This document shows, piece by piece, positions 1-7,037 of a stretch of DNA of 11,507 nucleotides (within the stretch, counting starts at the first letter, position 1; each line of letters starts with the position of its first letter). The position numbers were made by a program, and so were the translations under genes. Location: contig CAVQOH010000004.1 in the NCBI GenBank assembly GCA_963714405.1, positions 1 through 11,507 of the forward strand, written 5' to 3'. Under the pieces are notes generated by a model that was not told the origin of the DNA, ran no database searches, and saw only the letters and a list, made by a program, of their open reading frames with translations. The DNA comes from JAZGGS01 sp963714405. GTDB taxonomy: Bacteria; Bacteroidota; Ignavibacteria; Ignavibacteriales; Ignavibacteriaceae.

Positions 1-152
1 GAAACTAACGTTGCGTGTCTAAGATTTCTTTTTCTCTTAGTACTTTTTGATGTTAATATATGAAGCTTAAATGCTTTCATCCTTTTAAATTTTCCTGATG
101 CTGTTTTCTTAAACGTTTTTGCAGCACCACGGTTGCTTTTCATTTTTGGCAT
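1..152 (-). CDS. rpmI: 50S ribosomal protein L35, C-terminus cut by window edge
   Basis: L35 is a small basic protein of the large ribosomal subunit. Translating the minus strand from the ATG at 152 gives about 50 residues beginning MPKMKSNRGAAKTFKKTASG. This is the typical L35 N-terminus: MPKxKS, then a Lys/Arg-rich segment and a later TSKSTKRKRNLR stretch. The family is about 65 residues long, so roughly 15 residues are missing beyond position 1. A good Shine-Dalgarno, AGGAAG (158-163), lies five bases before the ATG. The infC stop is only 19 bases upstream, so the genes are co-transcribed in the widespread infC-rpmI-rplT order. rplT (L20) is expected next, outside the window. In other bacteria L20 represses this operon, but the site for that cannot be judged here. 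Confidence 0.95.
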   Translation of the reverse strand, partial: MPKMKSNRGAAKTFKKTASGKFKRMKAFKLHILTSKSTKRKRNLRHATLV

Positions 153-171
153 AGTTACTTCCTGTATTTAT

Positions 172-702
172 TTACTTTTTTTTCTTTTTTATAGTCGGTA
201 CGATGATAACGCTCATATTTCTGCCTTCCATTTTAATCGGGACTTCTACTTTGGAATATTCTTCAGTTCGTTCAAGAAATCTTTTTAGCAGATCTTCACC
301 CTGTTCTGTATAAGCCATTTCCCTTCCTTTGAAAAAAACTGTTGCTTTTACCTTATTACCATCTTCCAAAAAATTTATTGCATGTTTTGTTTTAAATTCA
401 AAATCGTGTACATCTGTATTGGGATGAAACCTGATTTCCTTTAATATTGATACAGTCTGATTTTTTTTCTGCAGCTTTTCTCTTTTTTGTATCTCATATT
501 TGAATTTTCCATAATCAATAATTTTACAAACCGGAGGTTTAGCTTGCGGAGCAATTTCAACAAGATCTCTTCCTTTTTCAGCTGCTAATCTAAGCGCATC
601 CTTAATTAAAAAAATTCCTAATTGCTTACCATCAACATCAATTACCCTGATTCTTGGAGCTTCAATTGCTTCGTTAACTCTGGTCTTCTCTTTTTGAGCG
701 AT
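172..702 (-). CDS. infC: Translation initiation factor IF-3, with AUC start codon
   Basis: IF-3 binds the 30S subunit, prevents premature 50S joining and rejects non-canonical initiation codons and tRNAs. The frame is open from the thrS 3' end to the TAA at 172. It has the IF3 N-domain (KTRVNEAI, then RVIDVDGKQLGI, about residues 7-75) and the C-domain (KEIRFHPNTDVHDFEFKT through GREMAYTEQGEDLLKRF to MEGRNMSVIIVP). It ends in a run of lysines. There is no ATG, GTG or TTG near the N-terminus. The best start is ATC at 702, which follows the Shine-Dalgarno AGAGAGG by six bases and gives 176 residues, the usual IF3 length. E. coli infC uses AUU, and IF3 discriminates against such starts to regulate itself, so an AUC start here fits autoregulation (inference). 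A TTG at 369 would yield only the last 65 residues, about half of the C-domain, and is not the true start. Confidence 0.93.
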   Translation of the reverse strand: MAQKEKTRVNEAIEAPRIRVIDVDGKQLGIFLIKDALRLAAEKGRDLVEIAPQAKPPVCKIIDYGKFKYEIQKREKLQKKNQTVSILKEIRFHPNTDVHDFEFKTKHAINFLEDGNKVKATVFFKGREMAYTEQGEDLLKRFLERTEEYSKVEVPIKMEGRNMSVIIVPTIKKKKK

Positions 703-708
703 ATAATA

Positions 709-716
709 CCTCTCTA
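709..716 (-). promoter_or_regulatory. infC Shine-Dalgarno overlapping thrS stop
   Basis: On the minus strand the thrS stop codon TAG (716-714) forms the beginning of TAGAGAGG. Its purine core AGAGAGG is complementary to the 16S 3' end. It lies six bases (TATTAT) before the ATC at 702. This placement decides the infC start. It also suggests that ribosomes terminating on thrS could affect infC initiation through translational coupling (inference). Confidence 0.8.
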
Positions 717-2648
717 AATTGTTGTAAAATCTTTGTTTTTAATTTCATTTGTAATATTATCAATAAAATCTGATAATGCAAAAGAACCCAGATCGCCTTT
801 TTTATGCTTCCGGATTGATATATTGCCTGCAGTTTGTTCCTTTTCACCGACAATCAGCATATAGGGTACTTTGTTTGTCTCCCAATCGCGGATTTTGTAT
901 CCTATTTTCTCGTTTCTTTCATCAGTTTCAACTCTTATTCCATGTTTTTTAAGCTCTGAAGAAACTTTGTATGCATACTCAACATAATGCTCTGAAACCG
1001 GTATAACAGCAGCCTGAACAGGAGCAAGCCATAATGGAAAAGCGCCTGCATAATGTTCAATTAACACACCAAAAAATCTTTCAATCGAGCCGAGTAGTGC
1101 ACGGTGAACCATAAACGGGCGATGCTCTTTTCCATCTTCACCAATGTAATTCATATCAAATCGTTCCGGCAGATTAAAATCAAACTGAACTGTACTCATC
1201 TGCCATTCTCTGTTCAAAGCATCTTTAATTTTGATATCAATCTTTGGTCCGTAAAAAACTCCTTCACCTTCATCAACGGTATAATTTATCTTTTCTCTTT
1301 CTAAAGCATTTTTAAGTGATTCAGTAGCTTTATCCCATAAATCATCTTCACCGACAGCTTTTTCCGGTTTCGTTGAGAGATAGTAATTAAGCTCTTCAAA
1401 CCCGAATGCTTTCCACATTTCTCTTGCAAATCTTATAACTTCAACTATCTCATCCTCAACCTGTTCATGCGTGCAGAATATGTGTGCATCATCCTGTGTG
1501 AAACCTCTTACTCTTAGTAAACCATGCAGTACACCGCTTTTTTCATAGCGGTAGACAGTACCAAGTTCCGCCCAGCGTAATGGAAGCTCCCTGTAAGAAC
1601 GAAGATGAGATTTATACATAAGTATATGAAAAGGGCAATTCATTGGTTTAATAAAATAATCCTGTTCATCAACATCCATCCGTGAGAACATACCTTCTTT
1701 ATAAAAATCAAGATGCCCGCTTGTTTCCCACAGCCAGCTTTTACCCATATGAGGCGAATAGAGCATTTCATATCCCCCTTCAAGATGAGCCTTACGCCAG
1801 TAATCTTCAATTTCCAGGCGAACTCTTGCACCTTTCGGATGCCAGTAGATTAATCCTGCACCTGCTTCTTCATGAGTGCTGAAAAGATCAAGCTGCTTAC
1901 CAAGTTTCCGGTGATCACGTTTTTTTGCTTCTTCGAGCAGGAAGAGATAATCATCAAGCATCTTCTTTTTAGGAAATGAAATACCGTAAATTCTCTGCAG
2001 CTGCTTATTCTTTTCATCACCCCGCCAGTAAGAACCGGAAATATTTAAAAGTTTTATGTATTTTATTTTACCACTCGAAGGTAAGTGCGGTCCGCGGCAA
2101 AGATCTGTGAAGCTGCCTTCATTATATATACTAATCACTTCATTGTTTTCATCCATTTCAGAAAGAAGTTCAAGTTTATACTGATCACCTTTTTCTTTAA
2201 AGAATGAAATTGCAGAATCTTTCTTTAATTCTTCCCTGACAAATGGTTTATCATTTTTAGATAATTCAACCATTTTCTCTTCAATTTTTTGAAGATCTTC
2301 ATCCCTTAAAGTGGAGTTTATATCAATATCATAATAAAAACCTGCATCAATTGCGGGTCCAACTCCGAATTTCGCTTCGGGATAAATTTCCTGAACAGCG
2401 TGAGCCATTAGATGTGAAGTTGAATGCCAGTAAACTTCTTTACCTTCATCTTCATCAAATGTTAAAAACTTAATACTCGCATCTTCATCAATTGGTCTGT
2501 AAAGATCATAAATCGATCCATTAACTTCAGCCGCCAATGCTTCCTTTGCAAGTCTTCCGGAAATTGATTCGGCTATAGTGTAAGCAGTAGTACCGGAATC
2601 AAATTCCTTTATGTTCCCGTCAGGGAATGTAATTTTAATTTTACTCAT
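714..2648 (-). CDS. thrS: Threonyl-tRNA synthetase
   Basis: Cytosolic class II synthetase that charges tRNA-Thr with threonine using ATP. The 644 residues match the full bacterial length (about 640). Domain order: TGS domain (about 1-62); editing domain with HSTSH (His75, His79) and CRGPH (Cys184, His188), which clears mischarged Ser-tRNA-Thr; catalytic core with KPMNCPFH, motif 2 around RYEKSGVLHGLLRVRGFTQ, and motif 3 HRALLGSIERFFG; anticodon-binding C-domain (about 545-644). The zinc and threonine-binding triad is present as Cys338, His389 and His515. The ATG at 2648 gives a standard N-terminus but has no obvious Shine-Dalgarno. Only 62 bases separate it from tRNA-Val, and a hairpin with a U-run lies 15 bases upstream, so expression may depend on readthrough or a promoter inside that gap. 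The stop overlaps the infC ribosome-binding site. No tRNA-like T-box leader is seen. Confidence 0.98.
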   Translation of the reverse strand: MSKIKITFPDGNIKEFDSGTTAYTIAESISGRLAKEALAAEVNGSIYDLYRPIDEDASIKFLTFDEDEGKEVYWHSTSHLMAHAVQEIYPEAKFGVGPAIDAGFYYDIDINSTLRDEDLQKIEEKMVELSKNDKPFVREELKKDSAISFFKEKGDQYKLELLSEMDENNEVISIYNEGSFTDLCRGPHLPSSGKIKYIKLLNISGSYWRGDEKNKQLQRIYGISFPKKKMLDDYLFLLEEAKKRDHRKLGKQLDLFSTHEEAGAGLIYWHPKGARVRLEIEDYWRKAHLEGGYEMLYSPHMGKSWLWETSGHLDFYKEGMFSRMDVDEQDYFIKPMNCPFHILMYKSHLRSYRELPLRWAELGTVYRYEKSGVLHGLLRVRGFTQDDAHIFCTHEQVEDEIVEVIRFAREMWKAFGFEELNYYLSTKPEKAVGEDDLWDKATESLKNALEREKINYTVDEGEGVFYGPKIDIKIKDALNREWQMSTVQFDFNLPERFDMNYIGEDGKEHRPFMVHRALLGSIERFFGVLIEHYAGAFPLWLAPVQAAVIPVSEHYVEYAYKVSSELKKHGIRVETDERNEKIGYKIRDWETNKVPYMLIVGEKEQTAGNISIRKHKKGDLGSFALSDFIDNITNEIKNKDFTTI

Positions 2649-2663
2649 AATTTTCTATATCAT

Positions 2664-2686
2664 AAAAAAATCGGATTAAATCCGAT
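2664..2686 (-). terminator. Short rho-independent terminator or attenuator between tRNA-Val and thrS
   Basis: On the minus strand a perfect 7-bp stem (ATCGGAT / ATCCGAT, 2686-2670) with a three-base loop is followed by a run of T to 2664. That is the form of an intrinsic terminator. The stem has only three G-C pairs, so it may be leaky. It could end the tRNA transcript, or act as an attenuator or 5' hairpin of thrS, whose ATG is 15 bases downstream. Confidence 0.6.
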
Positions 2687-2710
2687 AGTCCTTCAAGCCG
2701 TGAAACAGAG

Positions 2711-2784
2711 TGGGCTCTAGAGGATTCGAACCTCTGGCCTTCTGCACGTCAAGCAGACGCTCTAACCAACTGAGCTAAGAGCCC
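2711..2784 (-). tRNA. tRNA-Val (anticodon GAC)
   Basis: The minus strand folds as a complete tRNA of 74 bases. The acceptor stem is GGGCTCT pairing with AGAGCCC, followed by discriminator A (2711). The D arm contains TAGCTCAGTTGGTTAGAGC. The anticodon stem-loop is TCTGC TTGACGT GCAGA, with anticodon GAC reading GUC/GUU valine codons. The T arm contains GGTTCGAATCC. The 3' CCA is not encoded (A is followed by CTC), so it must be added by nucleotidyltransferase. It lies 15 bases after tRNA-Leu in the same transcript. Confidence 0.95.
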
Positions 2785-2799
2785 GTATAAAAATTTCTG

Positions 2800-2885
2800 T
2801 ACCGAGGGCCGGGCTCGAACCGGCACGGGAATAAATTCCCACAGGATTTTAAGTCCTGTGCGTCTACCAATTCCGCCACCCCGGC
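2800..2885 (-). tRNA. tRNA-Leu (anticodon TAA)
   Basis: Minus-strand class II tRNA of 86 bases with a long variable arm (GGGAATTTATTCCC hairpin). The acceptor stem is GCCGGGG with CCTCGGT, containing a G1-U72 wobble as also seen in E. coli tRNA-Leu(UAA). The anticodon stem-loop is CAGGA CTTAAAA TCCTG, anticodon TAA. The T arm contains GGTTCGAGCC. Discriminator A is at 2800 and no CCA is encoded. It is the first gene of a Leu-Val tRNA pair. Confidence 0.95.
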
Positions 2886-2944
2886 AGCATATTCATATAT
2901 TTCTAATATTGGTTAAAACAGGCGAATACAGCTTATATACCAGC

Positions 2945-2974
2945 ATTATAAATATTTGATTTTAAGGGTGTAAA
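2945..2974 (-). promoter_or_regulatory. Promoter candidate for tRNA-Leu/tRNA-Val
   Basis: On the minus strand TTTACA (2974-2969) and TATAAT (2950-2945) are separated by 18 bases, close to a housekeeping sigma-70-type promoter. Transcription would begin near 2938, giving about a 50-base leader before tRNA-Leu. The match is good, but the region is AT-rich and phylum-specific promoter rules are unknown here. Confidence 0.45.
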
Positions 2975-3267
2975 TATAGATAAACAGTATTCATTTTGCA
3001 AGAATTCCTTACCTTGAATATAACAAAACTGGTTCAGGTAAATCACTATCAAAATGATTCTCTGTAAATTCTTTACTGGTAATTTGTTAACAGGAAAAAT
3101 TTGTAATTATTTATTCCTATCGCTGATCTAAGAAATGCAATTAAGTATAGTACTTATTATAAATCAGATAACTTCTTATATTCGATTTAATGTTGATATA
3201 AAAAAAATGCAGAAGTAAATTGTTGAGTATAATTAAATATCTTAATTAAGCCAGATTATTAAGCACC

Positions 3268-3272
3268 AGGAG
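3268..3272 (+). promoter_or_regulatory. Shine-Dalgarno fixing the TTG start of mcm
   Basis: AGGAG at 3268-3272 lies six bases before TTG at 3279. The first in-frame ATG is about 70 codons in, inside the conserved core, so this site supports the TTG as the true start. Confidence 0.75.
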
Positions 3273-3278
3273 AAACTT

Positions 3279-4943
3279 TTGAAAAAATCAAGTAACTCTG
3301 AATACAGTAAATGGAAGGAATCTGTTTACAAAAAGTATGTTGAAAAGAATCCTGAACGCAAAAAATCTTTTTCAACTGTTTCATTTTCACCGGTTAATGA
3401 ATTGTACTGCCCGGAAGAAGTTGATAAAAAATATAAAGACCAGATTGGTTTTCCGGGTGAATATCCCTTTACACGCGGAATAAGACCTACAATGTACAGA
3501 GGAAGATTGTGGACAATGAGACAGTATGCTGGATTTGGAACAGCAAAAGAATCAAACAACAGGTATAGATATTTGCTTGAACAGGGACAATCAGGTTTAT
3601 CAGTGGCATTTGATCTTCCTACACAAATCGGATATGATAGTGATGATCCCATTTCTTCCGGTGAAGTGGGCAAAGTTGGAGTAGCCATTGATACACTTGC
3701 CGATATGGAAATACTCTTTGATAAAATTCCGCTTGATAAAGTCTCAACTTCGATGACAATAAATGCTCCCGCTTCTGTTCTTTTAGCAATGTACATTGCC
3801 GTAGCTGATAAGCAGGGAGTTACAAAAAAGCAGATAAGCGGGACAATACAAAACGATATCCTGAAAGAGTATATAGCAAGAGGTACTTACATCTTCCCGC
3901 CAAAACCGTCAATGAGATTGGTAACCAATATATTTGAATACTGCACAAAGGAAGTTCCACGATGGAATACAATATCCATTTCAGGTTACCATATACGTGA
4001 AGCTGGTTCAACTGCTTCGCAGGAAGTTGGTTTTACAATTGCTAACGGTATAGCATATGTTGAAGCTGCACTAAAAGCGGGATTAGATGTAGATCATTTT
4101 GCAAAAAGATTATCTTTCTTTTTTAACGCTCATAACGATTTACTTGAAGAAGTAGCAAAGTACCGCGCAGCAAGGAGATTATGGGCAAAAATTATGAAGG
4201 AAAGATTTAACGCAAAAGATCCGAATTCTTTAATGCTTAGATTTCATACACAAACTGCAGGCTCTTCTTTAACTGCACAGCAGGTAGATAATAACATAGC
4301 ACGTGTAACAATTCAAACACTGGCGGCAGTGCTCGGCGGGACACAGAGTCTGCATACAAATTCAAGAGATGAAGCACTTGCACTTCCTACAGAAGATTCA
4401 GTAAGAATAGCATTGCGCACACAGCAAATAGTTGCTGAAGAAAGTGGTGTAACAAATACGGTTGATCCCCTTGCTGGTTCATACTTTATTGAAGCGATGA
4501 CTGACAGGATTGAAAATGAGGCGATGGAATATATTAATAAAATTGATAATCTTGGCGGTATGGTTGAAGCAATAAATACAGGTTTTGTGCAGACAGAAAT
4601 TCAGAATGCTGCATATAAATACGAAATGGAAATTGAAGCCGAAGATAGAATCATTGTCGGTGTAAACAAGTATCAGGTTGAAGAAAATGAACCATCTGAT
4701 CTGTTAAAGATTGATATGAATGTGCAGAAAGAGCAGGTAGCTTTTCTGCAAAAAATAAAATCAGGAAGAGATAATGAAGCCGTGAATAAATCACTTAAAG
4801 CTCTGCACAATGCTGCAAAAAATGAAGAAGAAAATCTTATGCCTTTTATAATTGATGCAGTTAAAATTTACGCCAGCATAGGCGAGATTTGCAATACATT
4901 AAGAGAAGTATTTGGTGAATATAAAGAACAGGTTAAAATATAA
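3279..4943 (+). CDS. Methylmalonyl-CoA mutase, large catalytic subunit without B12 domain
   Basis: Cytosolic adenosylcobalamin-dependent mutase subunit that interconverts (R)-methylmalonyl-CoA and succinyl-CoA in propionate metabolism. The 554 residues cover only the substrate-binding TIM barrel: YPFTRGIRPTMYRGRLWTMR, RQYAGFGTA, SVAFDLPTQIGYDSD, GTIQNDILKEYIARGTYI, SISGYHIREAGS and TQSLHTNS. Tyr83, Arg213 and His238 correspond by motif to Tyr89, Arg207 and His244 of the Propionibacterium enzyme. Tyr and Arg at these places favour methylmalonyl-CoA over isobutyryl-CoA, where Phe and Gln are reported. The C-terminal cobalamin domain (DxHxxG) is absent. The protein stops after REVFGEYKEQVKI, the end of the barrel subunit in two-part enzymes, so this is a split form rather than a truncation. 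The start is TTG with a good AGGAG site. The epimerase gene follows after 23 bases, making an operon. The cobalamin-binding small subunit must be elsewhere. Confidence 0.93.
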   Translation: MKKSSNSEYSKWKESVYKKYVEKNPERKKSFSTVSFSPVNELYCPEEVDKKYKDQIGFPGEYPFTRGIRPTMYRGRLWTMRQYAGFGTAKESNNRYRYLLEQGQSGLSVAFDLPTQIGYDSDDPISSGEVGKVGVAIDTLADMEILFDKIPLDKVSTSMTINAPASVLLAMYIAVADKQGVTKKQISGTIQNDILKEYIARGTYIFPPKPSMRLVTNIFEYCTKEVPRWNTISISGYHIREAGSTASQEVGFTIANGIAYVEAALKAGLDVDHFAKRLSFFFNAHNDLLEEVAKYRAARRLWAKIMKERFNAKDPNSLMLRFHTQTAGSSLTAQQVDNNIARVTIQTLAAVLGGTQSLHTNSRDEALALPTEDSVRIALRTQQIVAEESGVTNTVDPLAGSYFIEAMTDRIENEAMEYINKIDNLGGMVEAINTGFVQTEIQNAAYKYEMEIEAEDRIIVGVNKYQVEENEPSDLLKIDMNVQKEQVAFLQKIKSGRDNEAVNKSLKALHNAAKNEEENLMPFIIDAVKIYASIGEICNTLREVFGEYKEQVKI

Positions 4944-4966
4944 TTTTTTTTCATCGAGGAATTTTA

Positions 4967-5368
4967 ATGGAACTAACACATATTGAACATATTGGAATTG
5001 CAGTAAAAGACCTTGCAGAATCAATAAAGTTTTATGAAGATGCACTGGGTTTGAAATGCTACAAAGTTGAAGAAGTTGAAGATCAAAAAGTTAAAACTGC
5101 TTTTTTCCAGGTTGGACAGACAAAAATTGAATTGCTTGAATCCACAGATCCGAATGGACCAATAGGAAAGTTTGTTGAGAAAAAAGGTGAAGGCCTGCAT
5201 CACATTGCTTTTGCATCAAATGATGTAAATTCATCACTTAAAGAATTAAAAAATAAAAACATACAACTGATTGATGAAAAATCACGCAAAGGTGCTGAAG
5301 ATCTTGATATTGCTTTTATCCATCCGAAATCTGCGCACGGTGTATTAATTGAAATATGTTCCCGCTAG
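4967..5368 (+). CDS. mce: Methylmalonyl-CoA epimerase (VOC fold)
   Basis: Metal-dependent enzyme that converts (S)- to (R)-methylmalonyl-CoA, supplying the adjacent mutase. The 133 residues match the family. The two VOC beta-alpha-beta-beta-beta modules start at THIEHIGIAVKDL and GEGLHHIAFASNDV. Candidate metal ligands are His8, Glu55, one of His78/His79, and Glu129 in LIEICSR, the usual positions for glyoxalase-like enzymes. It follows the mutase by 23 bases with Shine-Dalgarno GAGGA (4956-4960), six bases before the ATG, so the two are probably co-transcribed and translated together. VOC proteins are diverse (glyoxalase I is a relative), but the length, motifs and mutase neighbour make epimerase the best call. 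The 241 bases after it contain no convincing gene and no clear terminator hairpin. Confidence 0.92.
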   Translation: MELTHIEHIGIAVKDLAESIKFYEDALGLKCYKVEEVEDQKVKTAFFQVGQTKIELLESTDPNGPIGKFVEKKGEGLHHIAFASNDVNSSLKELKNKNIQLIDEKSRKGAEDLDIAFIHPKSAHGVLIEICSR

Positions 5369-5609
5369 GAGTTAACAGCCTGAAGTAGAATATTTACAGG
5401 TTAATAATAGAATCATTGCAAAAATGGATTTACCTGCTTTCAATAATGCAGTATATCAACTTTTTATACGGCATACTTTTTGTGTAATTGTACTTTCTTC
5501 TTTCTGGTGGATTAATAATAAGATTTGAACTTAGCAGCACAAGTAATAAATTATGTTAAAAATATAATTTACTTTCTTCTAACAAAGCCCTTAAAATCTG
5601 GGGAACAAT

Positions 5610-6805
5610 ATGAATTTTAAAAAATACTTCACTTCTATACTAAAAGCATATCTGATTCTATTTTCAGTTTTACTTTTCAATCATCAGGCAGTAATATGCA
5701 CAGGATGAGGACGAAGAACAGATCCTTTATTACCAGATGGAACCGCTTGATGATTCACTATTTATTTTACTGCAGGAAGAACTGTTTATTGATCCCCCTG
5801 ATCCGAAAGCTGAAATAATAGTTGATATTAGAGATAATAATAACCAGACAATTTCAATAAGAGGATCGCTGTACCCTTTCCTTGCACTTAAACCTGAAAC
5901 CCGTGCGAGAATTATAACCTATCCATTTAAAATAAATCTTGAAGAGACTATTCACTACGGATCTATATTCAGCAGGGTAATTGAAAGAATGAGATTTAAA
6001 AAGATACTGGATCCTCCTTCAGTATATCATATTTCACCGGGACTTGGTTATATAAATCCCTACGTACAGGTTTTTGGAGGCGAAAGGTTTGGTGCACCAA
6101 TTAAAAATGATATTGGTATCTCAATTGGTTTTGGTACACCCTATTCCGGTCCGCTGGAAACAAACTTTGCAGAGTTTAATTTTCACATACTTGGTGCAAG
6201 GGGTGGTCTGTTCACTTCAGTTGATGCAATGGTTGAGCAGAAAGATGTAAATAATCATAATAATCTTTTTGTTACAAAAGGTATTGCAGATAGCTTATAT
6301 AATTCCATTTGGTAATTTTTTCGAAGTGGGTTATTTAAAAACTAATGAGGAATTCACTGAGACTCAAATTCGTAAATATACACTTAGAACTGTAAATAAA
6401 GACAACATTGTTTACAATCCGGATGGAACAATAAAGTACCAGCCGTACCTTCTGCAGGGATCGTTTATAAACTGGGAATTCAGGTATACATTTAAATTGC
6501 TTGGTGCAACAAGAAGTAAATTCTATGTGGCAAAATTCCTGGATGAACTTCATATTGGTTACACAGGAAGGGAGCTTTCTGTTGCCGGCAGTGTGTTTGA
6601 TTTTCGCTTTGATGCAATGGTAAACAGTCCTGTAAGGCAGCCCGCCTATGTTATAGATATTATCATACAGAAAATATTCCAGAAATGGGCTTTCAGTTCC
6701 CTTGCTGTCGGTCCAAGTGCAATTTTTTCTTACACTAAAAACGGAAGCTTTGGTGTAACATCAATATTTTTTAATTTCAGGGTTAAAGTCGGTACATCAT
6801 TGTAA
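5610..6805 (+). pseudogene. Exported, probably outer-membrane beta-barrel protein, split by two frameshifts
   Basis: I do not recognise the family. The ATG at 5610 follows GGGGA (5600-5604) by five bases and begins a signal peptide (MNFKKYFTSILKAYLILFSV, then LLFNHQAV), but this frame stops at 5706. One frame over, without a start, comes AQDEDEEQILYYQMEPLDD, which looks like the residues around a signal-peptidase site. The reading continues to a stop at 6315. A third frame then takes over near 6283 (LQIAYIIPFGNFFEVGYL) and runs to 6805. Removing one base near 5697 and one near 6282 rejoins everything into about 397 residues. The mature part has alternating polar/hydrophobic, aromatic- and glycine-rich strands (FNFHILGARGG, FSYTKNGSFGVTSIFFNF) and no inner-membrane helix, which suggests a beta-barrel (inference). 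Either the gene is decayed or the assembly has errors. The longest single open piece, 5737-6315, is only the middle. Confidence 0.7.
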
Positions 6806-6811
6806 TTATTT

Positions 6812-6846
6812 GTTCTTAGTTCGGAGTGCTGTGTTCTACGTTTAGG
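6812..6846 (+). repeat. Heptad-periodic repeat, left arm (GTTNNNN x5)
   Basis: Five consecutive 7-base units each start with GT, mostly GTTC or GTTT (for example GTTCTTA and GTTCGGA). It begins seven bases after the stop of the beta-barrel gene. Twenty-six AT-rich bases separate it from a matching array in the opposite orientation (6873-6907). Confidence 0.6.
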
Positions 6847-6872
6847 TTTTATTTTTCCTTTGATAATAATAC

Positions 6873-6907
6873 ACTCAACTTTTCGCATTGAACATTTAAT
6901 ACTTAAC
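6873..6907 (-). repeat. Heptad-periodic repeat, right arm (NNNNAAC on plus strand)
   Basis: Five 7-base units, three ending in AAC on the plus strand (ACTCAAC, ATTGAAC, ACTTAAC). They are the inverted counterpart of the array at 6812-6846. Two of the five units deviate, so the periodicity is weak on its own. It is supported by the similar arms elsewhere in the window. Confidence 0.45.
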
Positions 6908-7037
6908 TATTTCGATGGAATTATTGCTTCTCAATTTTACCCAATTTAAATTTCTAATTGTTCTTAGATAATCCATTTTATTATATAATTTTAATTAAAT
7001 TTATATACAGTAAATTTTAACGGGAAAATTTATTAAA

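Larger units (their letters stand above)
2886..3278. other. Divergent intergenic region between the tRNA/thrS and mcm units
   Basis: This 393-base AT-rich stretch separates the minus-strand tRNA unit from the plus-strand mutase operon. It holds no convincing open reading frame, RNA gene or long repeat. It carries the tRNA promoter candidate (2945-2974). Near mcm it has a TATAAT (3228-3233) without a well-spaced -35, and a perfect 10-bp palindrome CTTAATTAAG (3241-3250). The palindrome lies between that box and the mcm ribosome-binding site and could be an operator, but such palindromes are easily produced by chance in AT-rich DNA. Confidence 0.6.

Noticed and set aside
172..369. A separate 65-residue minus-strand gene starting at TTG 369
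   Set aside because: It is the C-terminal end of IF3. The same frame stays open and conserved to the AUC at 702.
2640..2710. T-box riboswitch controlling thrS
   Set aside because: The space between tRNA-Val and thrS is far too short, and no specifier loop or T-box sequence is present.
3326..3796. A 156-codon minus-strand open frame opposite the mutase gene
   Set aside because: It lies wholly antisense to a strongly conserved gene and resembles no protein. It is a shadow frame.
5424..5528. Small plus-strand open frame of 34 codons between mce and the beta-barrel gene
   Set aside because: No Shine-Dalgarno and no recognisable features. This length is expected by chance.
5690..6290. Programmed frameshifting in the beta-barrel gene
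   Set aside because: No slippery heptamer or known stop-associated shift site is seen at either junction. Two shifts in one gene are better explained by mutation or assembly error.
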